Positions 1 to 6,243 of a stretch of DNA of 7,849 nt are shown here, piece by piece (the stretch's first letter is position 1; the number at the start of each line of letters is the position of its first letter). The stretch covers positions 1 through 7,849 of the forward strand of contig JANXXW010000584.1 of the NCBI GenBank assembly GCA_025350425.1. The letters are read 5' to 3'. Under the pieces are notes generated by a model. It was given only the letters and a program-made list of their open reading frames with translations. It had not been told where the DNA came from and did no database searches. The position numbers were made by a program, and so were the translations under genes. The stretch comes from Rhodospirillales bacterium. GTDB lineage: Bacteria; Pseudomonadota; Alphaproteobacteria; Acetobacterales; Acetobacteraceae.

Positions 1-70
1 CGCCGTCGCGCCGCATCGTGGCGAATATCCCGGCGAGTTCTTCGCCGGCATCGATAAACAGGCCCTTCAT
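1..70 (-). CDS. 5' end of a minus-strand gene leaving the window (possible 2-hydroxyacid dehydrogenase)
   Basis: Only the first 23 codons are present, reading MKGLFIDAGEELAGIFATMR and then RDG; the rest lies beyond the left edge. The start is well supported: an AAGGAG Shine-Dalgarno sequence (positions 82 down to 77) sits 6 nt before the ATG. The peptide looks like the N-terminus of a soluble cytoplasmic protein, with no signal peptide. From memory, a start of the type 'MKGLF(V/I)DA.E.LA.IF' resembles some D-isomer-specific 2-hydroxyacid dehydrogenases of alphaproteobacteria, but 23 residues cannot prove this, so the product is a guess. The gene diverges from the penicillin-binding protein gene, with about 90 nt between the two chosen starts. 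Confidence 0.6.
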   Translation of the reverse strand, partial: MKGLFIDAGEELAGIFATMRRDG

Positions 71-76
71 GCGGCA

Positions 77-82
77 CTCCTT
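77..82 (-). promoter_or_regulatory. Strong ribosome binding site (AAGGAG) of the left-edge minus-strand gene
   Basis: The minus strand reads AAGGAG, then 6 nt, then ATG at 70-68. It is the best Shine-Dalgarno match in the window. It matters because it makes the left-edge ORF credible and argues against starting the divergent penicillin-binding protein at 18 or 69, which would lie over this gene's start. Confidence 0.65.
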
Positions 83-161
83 GCTGTCGCGGGATAGTGC
101 TTTAGACGACCGGTATCCGGCAAGCGGGGTGCGGCGCGCGAAATCACGGTATATCCGCACG

Positions 162-1997
162 ATGTATCGTGCCCCGCCTGACGCGCCGCCGGACCCGCCC
201 AGCATGCCGGTCGTCTGGACCATGCCGCTTTCCCAGCCATTGCGCCGCTCGCGACGCCCGCGCTGGCGGCTGGTCCGATGGATGCTGATCCTGGGCATCT
301 GGAGCGCGCTGATCGTTGCGCTCGGCGTGCTGTGGTTTGCCTGGGATTTGCCCCACCCCGAAGCCGCGTTGGATGCCGCCCGCCGCCCCAGCCTTACGGT
401 GGAGGACCGCGCCGGCAACGTCGCCGCCACCTTCGGCGATCTTGTCGGCGAGCCGTTGCGCCTCGCCGACCTGCCCGCCTTCCTGCCAGAAGCCGCCGTG
501 GCGGTGGAGGACCGGCGGTTCTGGTCCCATCACGGGTTCGACCTCATCGGCATCACCCGCGCAGCGATAGTCAACGTCACGTCCGGGCGCTTGGTGCAGG
601 GCGGTTCCACCATCACCCAGCAGGTGGCCAAGAACCTGTTCCTGACCAACGCCCGCACCCTACGGCGGAAGGTGCAGGAGAGCCTGCTGACGCTCTGGCT
701 GGAAAGTCATTTCACCAAGCGCGAGATCCTCGAAATCTGGCTCAACCGGGTCTATCTCGGCTCCGGCGCCTGGGGCGTGGACGCGGCGGCAAAGATATAT
801 TTCGGCAGATCCGCACGTGACCTGAACCTGTGGCAATCAGCGATGCTCGCGGGTCTTCCCAGGGCACCATCCCGCCTCTCCCCCCGCGTCGATCCCGTTG
901 CCGCGACGGCCCGCGCGAAGGAGGTGCTCAACGCCATGGTCGAGGTCGGCGATATCACTCTGGCCCAAGCGCAGGCCGCAGCGGCGCAGATTGCGTTCCC
1001 GCCCCGCACGGCTTCCGGCAACGGCTGGTTCGCGGAATGGGCCGCCGACCAGGCGCAGGCCAGCCTTGATCCCGGTACCGATGCGGTTCTGCGAACCACA
1101 ATGGATTCCCGCCTGCAAGGAGTGGTCGAGTCGCGCCTCACGGCCTTGCTGGATGGAACGGGTGCCGTAGACGGCGTGGGACAAGGTGCGGTGGTGGTGC
1201 TGGATGCTCAGACCGGAGCGGTTCGCGCGATGGCCGGCGGCCACGACTACCGGGCCAGCTCATACAATCGCGCGGTTCTGGCCCGACGGCAGCCCGGCAG
1301 CGCCTTCAAGCCGTTTGTCTGGCTGGCAGCGCTGGAAAAGGGCGTGCGGCCCGATGATCTCGTGCTCGACGCGCCGATCCGCGTCGGCTCATGGAGTCCG
1401 TCCAACTTCGACGGCCGGTTCCGGGGCGAAATCACAGTCGAGTCGGCACTCGCCGATAGTATCAACGCCGCTGCCGTAAGGCTGGAGCAGCAGGCGGGCG
1501 GCCCGCTTGCCGTGGCGGCCGTCGCACGACGCCTGGGCATCGCGGACAGGCTGCCGGACAACCCGTCCCTCGCGTTGGGTACCGCCGAAGTGGGCGTGTT
1601 GGAACTCGCGGGAGCCTACGCCACGTTCTTTAACGGCGGATTGCGGGTCACTCCAACAGGCCTCGACGCGATCGAGATCGGCGGCCATAGCACGCCCATA
1701 ACCCATGACGAGCCGACGCGCGTGGTAGCCCCCGATCTAGCGGCGATGATGCTGCGGATGATGGTGGCAGTGGTCACACGCGGCAGTGGCCGCGCCGCCG
1801 CCATTCCAGGTCGGTTGGTAGCGGGGAAATCAGGCACCACGCAGGATTTCCGCGACGCCTGGTTCGTCGGCGGCACCAGCGGCATGGTCATTGCCGTCTG
1901 GCTGGGCAACGACGATGCCTCGCCGATGCGGGCCGTCTCCGGTGGCGGCCTGCCGGCGAGGCTGTTCCACGACATCGCCGTGGAACTGCGGCCCTAA
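162..1997 (+). CDS. Bifunctional class A penicillin-binding protein (PBP1A family peptidoglycan glycosyltransferase/transpeptidase)
   Basis: This protein polymerises lipid II into glycan strands and cross-links the stem peptides. It is anchored in the inner membrane with both catalytic domains in the periplasm. Numbering from the ATG at 162 (611 aa): a proline- and arginine-rich cytoplasmic tail, one membrane helix at about 40-60, then a GT51 domain. The GT51 domain has the catalytic motif EDRRFWSHHG (Glu116), GGSTITQQ (147-154), RKVQE, EILEIWLNRVYLG and an AAKIYFG stretch. The transpeptidase domain has SAFK (nucleophile Ser380, Lys383), SIN (433-435) and KSGT (556-559). At 611 aa it is shorter than the roughly 850 aa E. 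coli PBP1A/1B and ends soon after the transpeptidase fold. The frame is open from 18, but starts at 18 or 69 run over the left-edge gene. ATGs at 204 and 222 are alternatives; none has a good Shine-Dalgarno sequence. I chose 162 because GC-rich third positions begin there. The family assignment is secure; PBP1A versus another class A subtype is less so. Confidence 0.93.
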   Translation: MYRAPPDAPPDPPSMPVVWTMPLSQPLRRSRRPRWRLVRWMLILGIWSALIVALGVLWFAWDLPHPEAALDAARRPSLTVEDRAGNVAATFGDLVGEPLRLADLPAFLPEAAVAVEDRRFWSHHGFDLIGITRAAIVNVTSGRLVQGGSTITQQVAKNLFLTNARTLRRKVQESLLTLWLESHFTKREILEIWLNRVYLGSGAWGVDAAAKIYFGRSARDLNLWQSAMLAGLPRAPSRLSPRVDPVAATARAKEVLNAMVEVGDITLAQAQAAAAQIAFPPRTASGNGWFAEWAADQAQASLDPGTDAVLRTTMDSRLQGVVESRLTALLDGTGAVDGVGQGAVVVLDAQTGAVRAMAGGHDYRASSYNRAVLARRQPGSAFKPFVWLAALEKGVRPDDLVLDAPIRVGSWSPSNFDGRFRGEITVESALADSINAAAVRLEQQAGGPLAVAAVARRLGIADRLPDNPSLALGTAEVGVLELAGAYATFFNGGLRVTPTGLDAIEIGGHSTPITHDEPTRVVAPDLAAMMLRMMVAVVTRGSGRAAAIPGRLVAGKSGTTQDFRDAWFVGGTSGMVIAVWLGNDDASPMRAVSGGGLPARLFHDIAVELRP

Positions 1998-2124
1998 CCA
2001 GAATTGCCGATCAGCACGCCGGTCGCGAACACTAGTATGCGGCGAAATCGGCAGAGATGCTGCCGTCCTCCTCCTCACCGCCGATCGCGAGTGCCAAGAT
2101 TTCCCGCTCGCTCAGTTCGTAAAA
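1994..2124 (-). pseudogene. mbfA: Remnant of mbfA (membrane-bound ferritin, ferritin-like plus VIT1 domains) with internal deletion
   Basis: The minus strand from 2118 to 2032 reads ELSEREILALAIGGEEEDG and on to SISADFAAY, then TAG. This matches, from memory, the N-terminus of MbfA-type proteins (LSERE.LALAI..EEEDGRIY.DFA), where a ferritin-like domain begins. Immediately after, in another frame (2032 to 1994), it reads VFATGVLIGNSG then TAG, which resembles the extreme C-terminus of the same family's VIT1-like membrane domain. Intact members are about 320 aa, so roughly 280 codons are missing between the two pieces. An in-frame TGA also sits just upstream of the N-terminal piece (2127-2125), so no working start remains. 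MbfA exports or handles iron, and in several alphaproteobacteria it is controlled by Irr; this copy cannot function. Its TAG overlaps the stop of the convergent penicillin-binding protein gene. The assignment rests on motif recall, not on a search. Confidence 0.68.
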
Positions 2125-2185
2125 TCACACCTTGAATATGGCTCGTATGTCAGTGTTCGGTTGCGAGATAAGGAACCTGACTGAA

Positions 2186-2211
2186 ACGATCAAGGCGATA
2201 TCGTAACGATA
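2186..2211. repeat. Cluster of ACGAT/ATCGT half-sites with a 13-bp perfect palindrome
   Basis: TATCGT-A-ACGATA at 2199-2211 is a perfect inverted repeat, overlapped on its left by the 8-bp palindrome CGATATCG (2196-2203). Another ACGAT lies at 2186-2190, exactly 20 bp (about two helical turns) from the one at 2206-2210. The cluster lies 24 to 49 nt past the purH stop and upstream of the former mbfA start in the mbfA direction, so it could be an old operator. It is short and AT-containing with no T-run, so a terminator role is unlikely. Any function is inference. Confidence 0.35.
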
Positions 2212-2234
2212 AAACTGAGTCGTAAATACAGCCG

Positions 2235-3779
2235 TCAATGCCGGAAATGGCGCATTCCCGTCAGCACCATCGCGATCCCGGCCGCGTCGGCGGCGGCAAT
2301 GACCTCGTTGTCGCGCATAGAGCCGCCGGGTTGGATGACGGCAGTAGCACCGGCGGCGATCGCGGCTTCAAGCCCATCGGCGAATGGGAAAAAGGCATCC
2401 GACGCCACCACGCTCCCTTGCACGAGGGCGGCCCCTTTCCAGGCGGCGATCCGCGCGCTGTCCACGCGGCTCATCTGGCCGGCGCCGATCCCAGTCGTCG
2501 CGAGGTCCCGGGCGTAGACGATGGCGTTCGACTTCACGTGCTTGCAAACCCGAAATGCGAACAGCAGGTCCCGCGTCTCCCGCTCGGTCGGCGCGCGCCG
2601 GGTCGCCACGCGCAACGCGTCCGCCCCGATCCGCCCGTCGTCGCGGGTCTGTGCGAGGAACCCTCCCGCGACGCTGCGGAAGGTGACACCTTCGGCGACG
2701 GGATCGGGCAGCCCTCCGGTCAGCACCAGGCGGAGGTTCTTCTTCCGCCCTAATATCGCCTGCGCCTCGGGCGTGGCGTCGGGTGCCACGATCACCTCAG
2801 TGAAGATTGCGGCGATGCGCTCGGCGGTTGCAGCGTCGAGCGTGCGGTTCAGCGCGACGATGCCGCCGAACGCCGAGGTGGGATCGCAGCGCAGCGCACG
2901 CTCCCATGCCGCCGCGAGATCGTCGCCTGACGCGATGCCGCAAGGATTGGCATGCTTGACGATGACAATGGTTGGTTCTTCAAACTCCGCCACGCACTCG
3001 AACGCCGCGTCGGTATCGTTCAGGTTGTTGTAGGACAGCTCCTTGCCCTGAACCTGCCGCGCCGTGGCGACGCCTGCGCGGTTGCCTGAAACATAGAAGG
3101 CTGCCTTCTGATGCGGGTTCTCGCCGTATCGAAGCGTCTGGCGGCGGATTCCGGCAAAAGCCATCCGCTCGGGAAATGTCTCGCCACGCTGGCCGGCGAA
3201 CCACATGGCAATGGCCGTATCGTAGGCAGAGGTGCGCGCGTACGCCTCACCCGCCAGGCGGCGGCGGGTCGCAGATGTCGTGCCGCCATGTTCGGCGATC
3301 TCGGCCAGCACCGCGCTGTATTGGGCGATGTCTGTGATGACGGCCACGAAGTCGTGGTTCTTGGCGGCGGCCCGGATCATAGCGGGACCGCCTATGTCGA
3401 TATTCTCGACGCACTCGTCATACCCGGCGCCGCCCGCGACGGTGCTCTCGAACGGATAGAGGTTGGACACCAGCAGGTCGATCGGGGCGATGCCATGTGC
3501 CTTCATCTGGCTCAAATGCTCGGGTCGGTCGCGCCGGCCGAGCAGGCCGCCATGGATTTGCGGCACCAGGGTTTTCACCCGCCCGTCGAGGATTTCAGGG
3601 AAGCCGGTGTGGTCGGCGACCTCCACCACGGCGATCCCGGCCTCGCGCAACGCCTTGGCCGAGCCTCCGGTCGACAGTATCTCCACGCCTTGCGCGGCCA
3701 ACGCGCGGCCGAGGGTGAGCAGTTCGCGTTTGTCGGATACCGAGACCAGGGCGCGCCGTATTACAACGATGTCTGTCAT
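2235..3779 (-). CDS. purH: Bifunctional AICAR formyltransferase/IMP cyclohydrolase PurH
   Basis: PurH catalyses the last two steps of de novo purine synthesis: formylation of AICAR with 10-formyl-THF, then ring closure to IMP, in the cytoplasm. The 514 aa length fits the family (E. coli 529). The N-terminal MGS-like cyclohydrolase domain (about 1-145) shows RRALVSVSDK, LSTGGSAKALR, DGRVKTLVPQIHGGLL, NLYPFE and ENIDIGGPAMIRAAAKN. The transformylase domain shows LRYGENPHQ (216-224), GKELSYNNLNDTDAA, the active-site KHANPCG (Lys275, His276), DPTSAFGGIVALN, CKHVKSNAIV, GQMSRVDS and the terminal block SDAFFPFADG to IQPGGSMRD. No key residue is missing. The frame is open to 3890, but that extension overlaps the glycosyltransferase gene and is not PurH-like. 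ATGs at 3779 and 3791 are both possible; I chose 3779 because MTDIVVIRRALVSVSDK matches typical PurH starts. It lies 16 nt after the glycosyltransferase stop and is the last intact gene of the operon. Confidence 0.96.
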   Translation of the reverse strand: MTDIVVIRRALVSVSDKRELLTLGRALAAQGVEILSTGGSAKALREAGIAVVEVADHTGFPEILDGRVKTLVPQIHGGLLGRRDRPEHLSQMKAHGIAPIDLLVSNLYPFESTVAGGAGYDECVENIDIGGPAMIRAAAKNHDFVAVITDIAQYSAVLAEIAEHGGTTSATRRRLAGEAYARTSAYDTAIAMWFAGQRGETFPERMAFAGIRRQTLRYGENPHQKAAFYVSGNRAGVATARQVQGKELSYNNLNDTDAAFECVAEFEEPTIVIVKHANPCGIASGDDLAAAWERALRCDPTSAFGGIVALNRTLDAATAERIAAIFTEVIVAPDATPEAQAILGRKKNLRLVLTGGLPDPVAEGVTFRSVAGGFLAQTRDDGRIGADALRVATRRAPTERETRDLLFAFRVCKHVKSNAIVYARDLATTGIGAGQMSRVDSARIAAWKGAALVQGSVVASDAFFPFADGLEAAIAAGATAVIQPGGSMRDNEVIAAADAAGIAMVLTGMRHFRH

Positions 3780-3795
3780 GCGCGGCGGCATAACG

Positions 3796-4896
3796 TCATA
3801 GGCGAAGCAGGTCCAGCGTGCGGCCGACCACGGCCGCCTCGTCATACAACGCGAGCGCCCGATCGAGCCCGGCCCGCCCCATGCGGACACGCAATCCGGC
3901 GTCCTCCACGAGCCTTTGCAGCGCCACGGCCAGCGGACCGGCCTGTAGCGGCGGCACCAGCAGCCCGGTTTCGCCGTCGACCACCTGTTCGCGCGAGCCG
4001 CGTATGTCTGTAGCGACCACCGGCAAGCCCACCAGCATGGCCTCGATCACGGACATCGGCAGCCCCTCGAAGTGGCTTGGCAGCGCAAAGATATCGGCGG
4101 TGGCCAGCAGCGCCGGTATGTCGTCCCGGTATCCCAGACGGCGAAGCCGGCAGCCCAGGCCAGCGGCGGCGAAGACGGGTTCGAGGTCCTCGCCATGGTC
4201 CGAGGCGAGACGCTCGCCGACCACCCATAATTCAGCGTTCACGTCGCGCATGGCCGCGAGCAGTTCGGGGTAACCCTTGTGGCGCACGAGGCGAGACACG
4301 GCGATGACCACCACGCGATCCTCGGGCGTGCCGAACTCGGCGCGGAGCCGCGCGCGCGCGACAGGGTCGGGACGGAAGATCGCGGGGTCGCGGCCATTGC
4401 CGACGGCAACCGCGCGCCGGGACAAGCCGAGACGACGCGCATCGGCCGCCTCCTCAGTGGAGACGGTGAAGTAGGTCCCGGTCAGCCTTCCGCCGATCCA
4501 TTCCATCAGGAACGCGGCCGTGCGGCGTGGCCAGGGGCCGGGCTGGTTGAACAGGAAGCCGTGGCAGGTGTAGGCGATGTGAGGGACGCCGGCGATCCTT
4601 GCGGCTACCCGCGCCAGAAAGCCGCTGATCGGCATGTGCGCGTGAACGAGGTCCGGCCGCTCCCGCCGGAACAGCGCCAGCAACGCCCGGAACGCCCGGA
4701 TCTGTGCCAAGGGGGAAAGGCCCCGCACCAGCGGCAGGGCGACCACGGTGAAGCCCTCCGCCCGCGCCACATCGAGCAACTGCCCCTCAGCACAGGCTCC
4801 GATGACATCGTGGCCACGGGCGCGGATCCCACGCATCAGCGGCAACAGGAAGTGGCGGAGCGAGAAATCGACGTTGGTGACCTCGATGACTTTCAC
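3796..4896 (-). CDS. Family 4 glycosyltransferase (GT-B fold)
   Basis: This is probably a retaining, nucleotide-sugar-dependent glycosyltransferase that builds a surface or secreted glycan (lipid-linked oligosaccharide, capsule, exopolysaccharide or LPS). Donor and acceptor cannot be read from the sequence. The 366 aa protein has the two Rossmann-like halves of GT-B enzymes. The N-terminal acceptor half (about 1-180) includes the HAHMPISG stretch and HGFLF. The C-terminal donor half starts near AVSRLVRHKGYPELL (199-213). The family signature HFEGLPMSVIEAM carries the EX7E pair Glu277 and Glu285, followed by GLPVVATDIRGSREQVVDG. There is no signal peptide or clear membrane helix, so it is probably cytosolic or peripheral. 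The start is a GTG at 4896, 16 nt after the DUF2889 stop, with no recognisable Shine-Dalgarno sequence; coupling to the gene before is likely. No other polysaccharide gene is in the window, which leaves its pathway open. Confidence 0.9.
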   Translation of the reverse strand: MKVIEVTNVDFSLRHFLLPLMRGIRARGHDVIGACAEGQLLDVARAEGFTVVALPLVRGLSPLAQIRAFRALLALFRRERPDLVHAHMPISGFLARVAARIAGVPHIAYTCHGFLFNQPGPWPRRTAAFLMEWIGGRLTGTYFTVSTEEAADARRLGLSRRAVAVGNGRDPAIFRPDPVARARLRAEFGTPEDRVVVIAVSRLVRHKGYPELLAAMRDVNAELWVVGERLASDHGEDLEPVFAAAGLGCRLRRLGYRDDIPALLATADIFALPSHFEGLPMSVIEAMLVGLPVVATDIRGSREQVVDGETGLLVPPLQAGPLAVALQRLVEDAGLRVRMGRAGLDRALALYDEAAVVGRTLDLLRL

Positions 4897-4912
4897 CGCG
4901 CGGAGGCGCCGA

Positions 4913-5467
4913 TCAGTCGGGGCCGGTATAGGCTTGCGGCCAGCGCGCCTTCACCGCGGGGGAGTCGCTGGAATAGGCGAAGCACGTGTTGAGCAGGCGA
5001 GGCGACTTGGGTGGTGCCTCCGCGTCGCGCTTGGTGCGAACCGGGAACATCGTCTGGTAGGCGACGGTCGCCATCTGTTGCAGCAATTCCCGCAGATGCG
5101 TGCATCCCAGCGTGCCGCGCATCCTCTCGTTCGCGGCCCGCAGGAACCCCACCTGGATCGAAAGGCCGGCAAGGTTGCCGAAGGTGGCGGCACCGCCCGG
5201 GCAGTTCGCGAACGGGCCATACTCAGTCGAGGCTTCAGCGGAATGGATCACGAGGTTTTCGTCGAACGTGATGCGAGCCACCATGCCATGTAGCTTCTCT
5301 CCCGCCTCGATCCTGCCACTGGGCCGGTCGGCGTTGTCAAAGCCATAGGTCTTGGTGTCGCCGATCGAGGCGTCCACGTCATACAGCCCGTCCGCGCGCC
5401 GGTAGCCGTTTAGGGTGATGGCGCGGACATGCAGCTTCTCACGGATTGCCGGTTCGGCTAGCGGCAT
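4913..5467 (-). CDS. DUF2889 family protein of unknown function
   Basis: This 184 aa protein resembles the DUF2889 family, for which I know no biochemical function. Recognisable features, by recall of the family: an N-terminal REKLHVRAI segment, GYRRADGLYDVDASIGDTKTYGF, EKLHGMVARITFDENLVI, a CP-containing loop (FANCPGG), LGCTHLRELLQQMATVAYQT, and a C-terminal tail with little conservation. There is no signal peptide or membrane segment, so it is probably cytosolic. The conserved GCTH motif near residue 120 could be a metal or catalytic site, but that is speculation. The ATG at 5467 follows the TGA of the CinA-type gene after only 2 nt (TGACCATG), so the two are almost certainly translationally coupled. 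The tight coupling is the only functional clue. Confidence 0.85.
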   Translation of the reverse strand: MPLAEPAIREKLHVRAITLNGYRRADGLYDVDASIGDTKTYGFDNADRPSGRIEAGEKLHGMVARITFDENLVIHSAEASTEYGPFANCPGGAATFGNLAGLSIQVGFLRAANERMRGTLGCTHLRELLQQMATVAYQTMFPVRTKRDAEAPPKSPRLLNTCFAYSSDSPAVKARWPQAYTGPD

Positions 5468-5469
5468 GG

Positions 5470-6231
5470 TCAGGCCGCCGGAGGCTCGCCCGCGATGGGC
5501 GTGCCGCCGAGTTGCAGCATCAGTTTTGCCACCTCTGCGATGGCGGCCTCAGCGACCTCGGCTTCGGTGCCCTTCGCCACGATGGCCACGCCGTTGCCTG
5601 TGCCGCGATAGTACGGATAGCTGCCGAGATCGAGCGCCGGATAGCGGGACTGGATTTCCGTCAGACCTTCCGCGATGGCCCCCTCCGGCACGCCGACCGT
5701 ATGGACGGCGCGAGCCAGAATAGGTGGGCCGCCCACGAGGCTCGGCGCCAGCGACTCGAACATCGACTGCATGATGCGCGGCACCCCGGCCATCACATGG
5801 ACGTTGCCGATGGTGAAGCCGGGCGCAACCGAAACGGCATTGTCGATCAGCTTGGCCCCGCGCGGCATTGTCGCCATGCGTTGACGCGCAGCGTTGAACT
5901 CGCTGCCGTTCTTGGCATACTGCGCCGACATCCGCGCCCAGGCCTCGGGATGGATCTCCCACGGCACGCCGAAGGCCGCCGACACGCATTCGCTGGTGAT
6001 GTCGTCGTGCGTCGGTCCAATGCCGCCCGTGGTGAACACATTGTCGAAGCGGGCGCGCATCTCGTTCACCGCGCCGATGATGATGTCAGGCACGTCCCGA
6101 ATGATCCGGACCTCGCGCACGGGAATGCCGATCTCGCCGAGCCGGGTTGCAAGGAACTTGATGTTGAGGTCCTGCGTGCGGCCGGACAGGACCTCGTTGC
6201 CGATGACGAGAAGGCATGCAGTTGGGTTCAT
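5470..6231 (-). CDS. Stand-alone CinA N-terminal-type (COG1058, MoCF_biosynth fold) protein
   Basis: This 253 aa protein has the molybdopterin-binding (MogA/MoeA-like) fold that forms the N-terminal half of competence/damage-inducible protein CinA. Visible signatures are IGNEVLSGRTQDLN (10-23), VREVRIIRDV, TTGGIGPTHDD (67-77) and NVHVMAGVPRIMQ (143-155). Full CinA carries a further C-terminal domain of about 160 aa with nicotinamide-nucleotide amidase activity; it is absent here, so this is the stand-alone form. In characterised relatives the COG1058 domain has ADP-ribose pyrophosphatase activity; transferring that here is inference, and a molybdenum-cofactor role is less likely. The ATG at 6231 has the best ribosome binding site within the operon: AAGGA, overlapping the TAA stop of the upstream NUDIX fusion. 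The C-terminus (TPIAGEPPAA) is short and disordered-looking. Confidence 0.9.
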   Translation of the reverse strand: MNPTACLLVIGNEVLSGRTQDLNIKFLATRLGEIGIPVREVRIIRDVPDIIIGAVNEMRARFDNVFTTGGIGPTHDDITSECVSAAFGVPWEIHPEAWARMSAQYAKNGSEFNAARQRMATMPRGAKLIDNAVSVAPGFTIGNVHVMAGVPRIMQSMFESLAPSLVGGPPILARAVHTVGVPEGAIAEGLTEIQSRYPALDLGSYPYYRGTGNGVAIVAKGTEAEVAEAAIAEVAKLMLQLGGTPIAGEPPAA

Positions 6232-6238
6232 GGGTAAG

Positions 6239-6243
6239 TCCTT
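6239..6243 (-). promoter_or_regulatory. Ribosome binding site overlapping the upstream stop codon (TAAGGA)
   Basis: The minus strand reads TAAGGACTTACCCATG: the stop of the NUDIX fusion gene supplies the first A of AAGGA, which is 7 nt from the ATG of the CinA-type gene at 6231. This fixes the start of that gene and suggests coupled or re-initiated translation. Confidence 0.6.

Noticed and set aside
81..140. Possible sigma-70-like promoters between the divergent left-edge gene and the PBP gene (minus strand TTGCCG, 18 nt, CACTAT; plus strand TTGCTG, 16 nt, TAGACG)
   Set aside because: Both pairs match the consensus poorly and such pairs are easily found by chance, so they are not listed as features.
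18..161. N-terminal extension of the penicillin-binding protein frame back to an ATG at 18
   Set aside because: It would overlap the left-edge minus-strand gene and its AAGGAG site. The residues are not PBP-like and the third positions are less GC-rich than after 162.
2005..2053. Nested inverted repeats TGCCGAT/ATCGGCA and CGCCG/CGGCG after the PBP stop, as a terminator
   Set aside because: The loop is long, the inner and outer stems are interrupted, and there is no T-run on either strand. Most of it is explained by the mbfA remnant.
1891..2184. 97-codon plus-strand frame running from the end of the PBP gene through the intergenic region
   Set aside because: It overlaps the PBP 3' end in another frame and is antisense to the recognisable mbfA remnant; no motif or ribosome binding site.
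2111..2219. CTCAGTT/AACTGAG inverted pair and repeated TCGTAAA either side of the purH-mbfA spacer
   Set aside because: Only 7 bp, about 95 bp apart and without extension; expected by chance in a stretch of this length.
3780..3890. Upstream extension of purH to 3890
   Set aside because: It runs into the 3' end of the glycosyltransferase gene and the added residues do not resemble PurH.
3111..4013. 300-codon plus-strand open frame antisense to purH and the end of the glycosyltransferase gene
   Set aside because: Shadow of purH; low-complexity Arg/Ala/Pro-rich translation without motifs.
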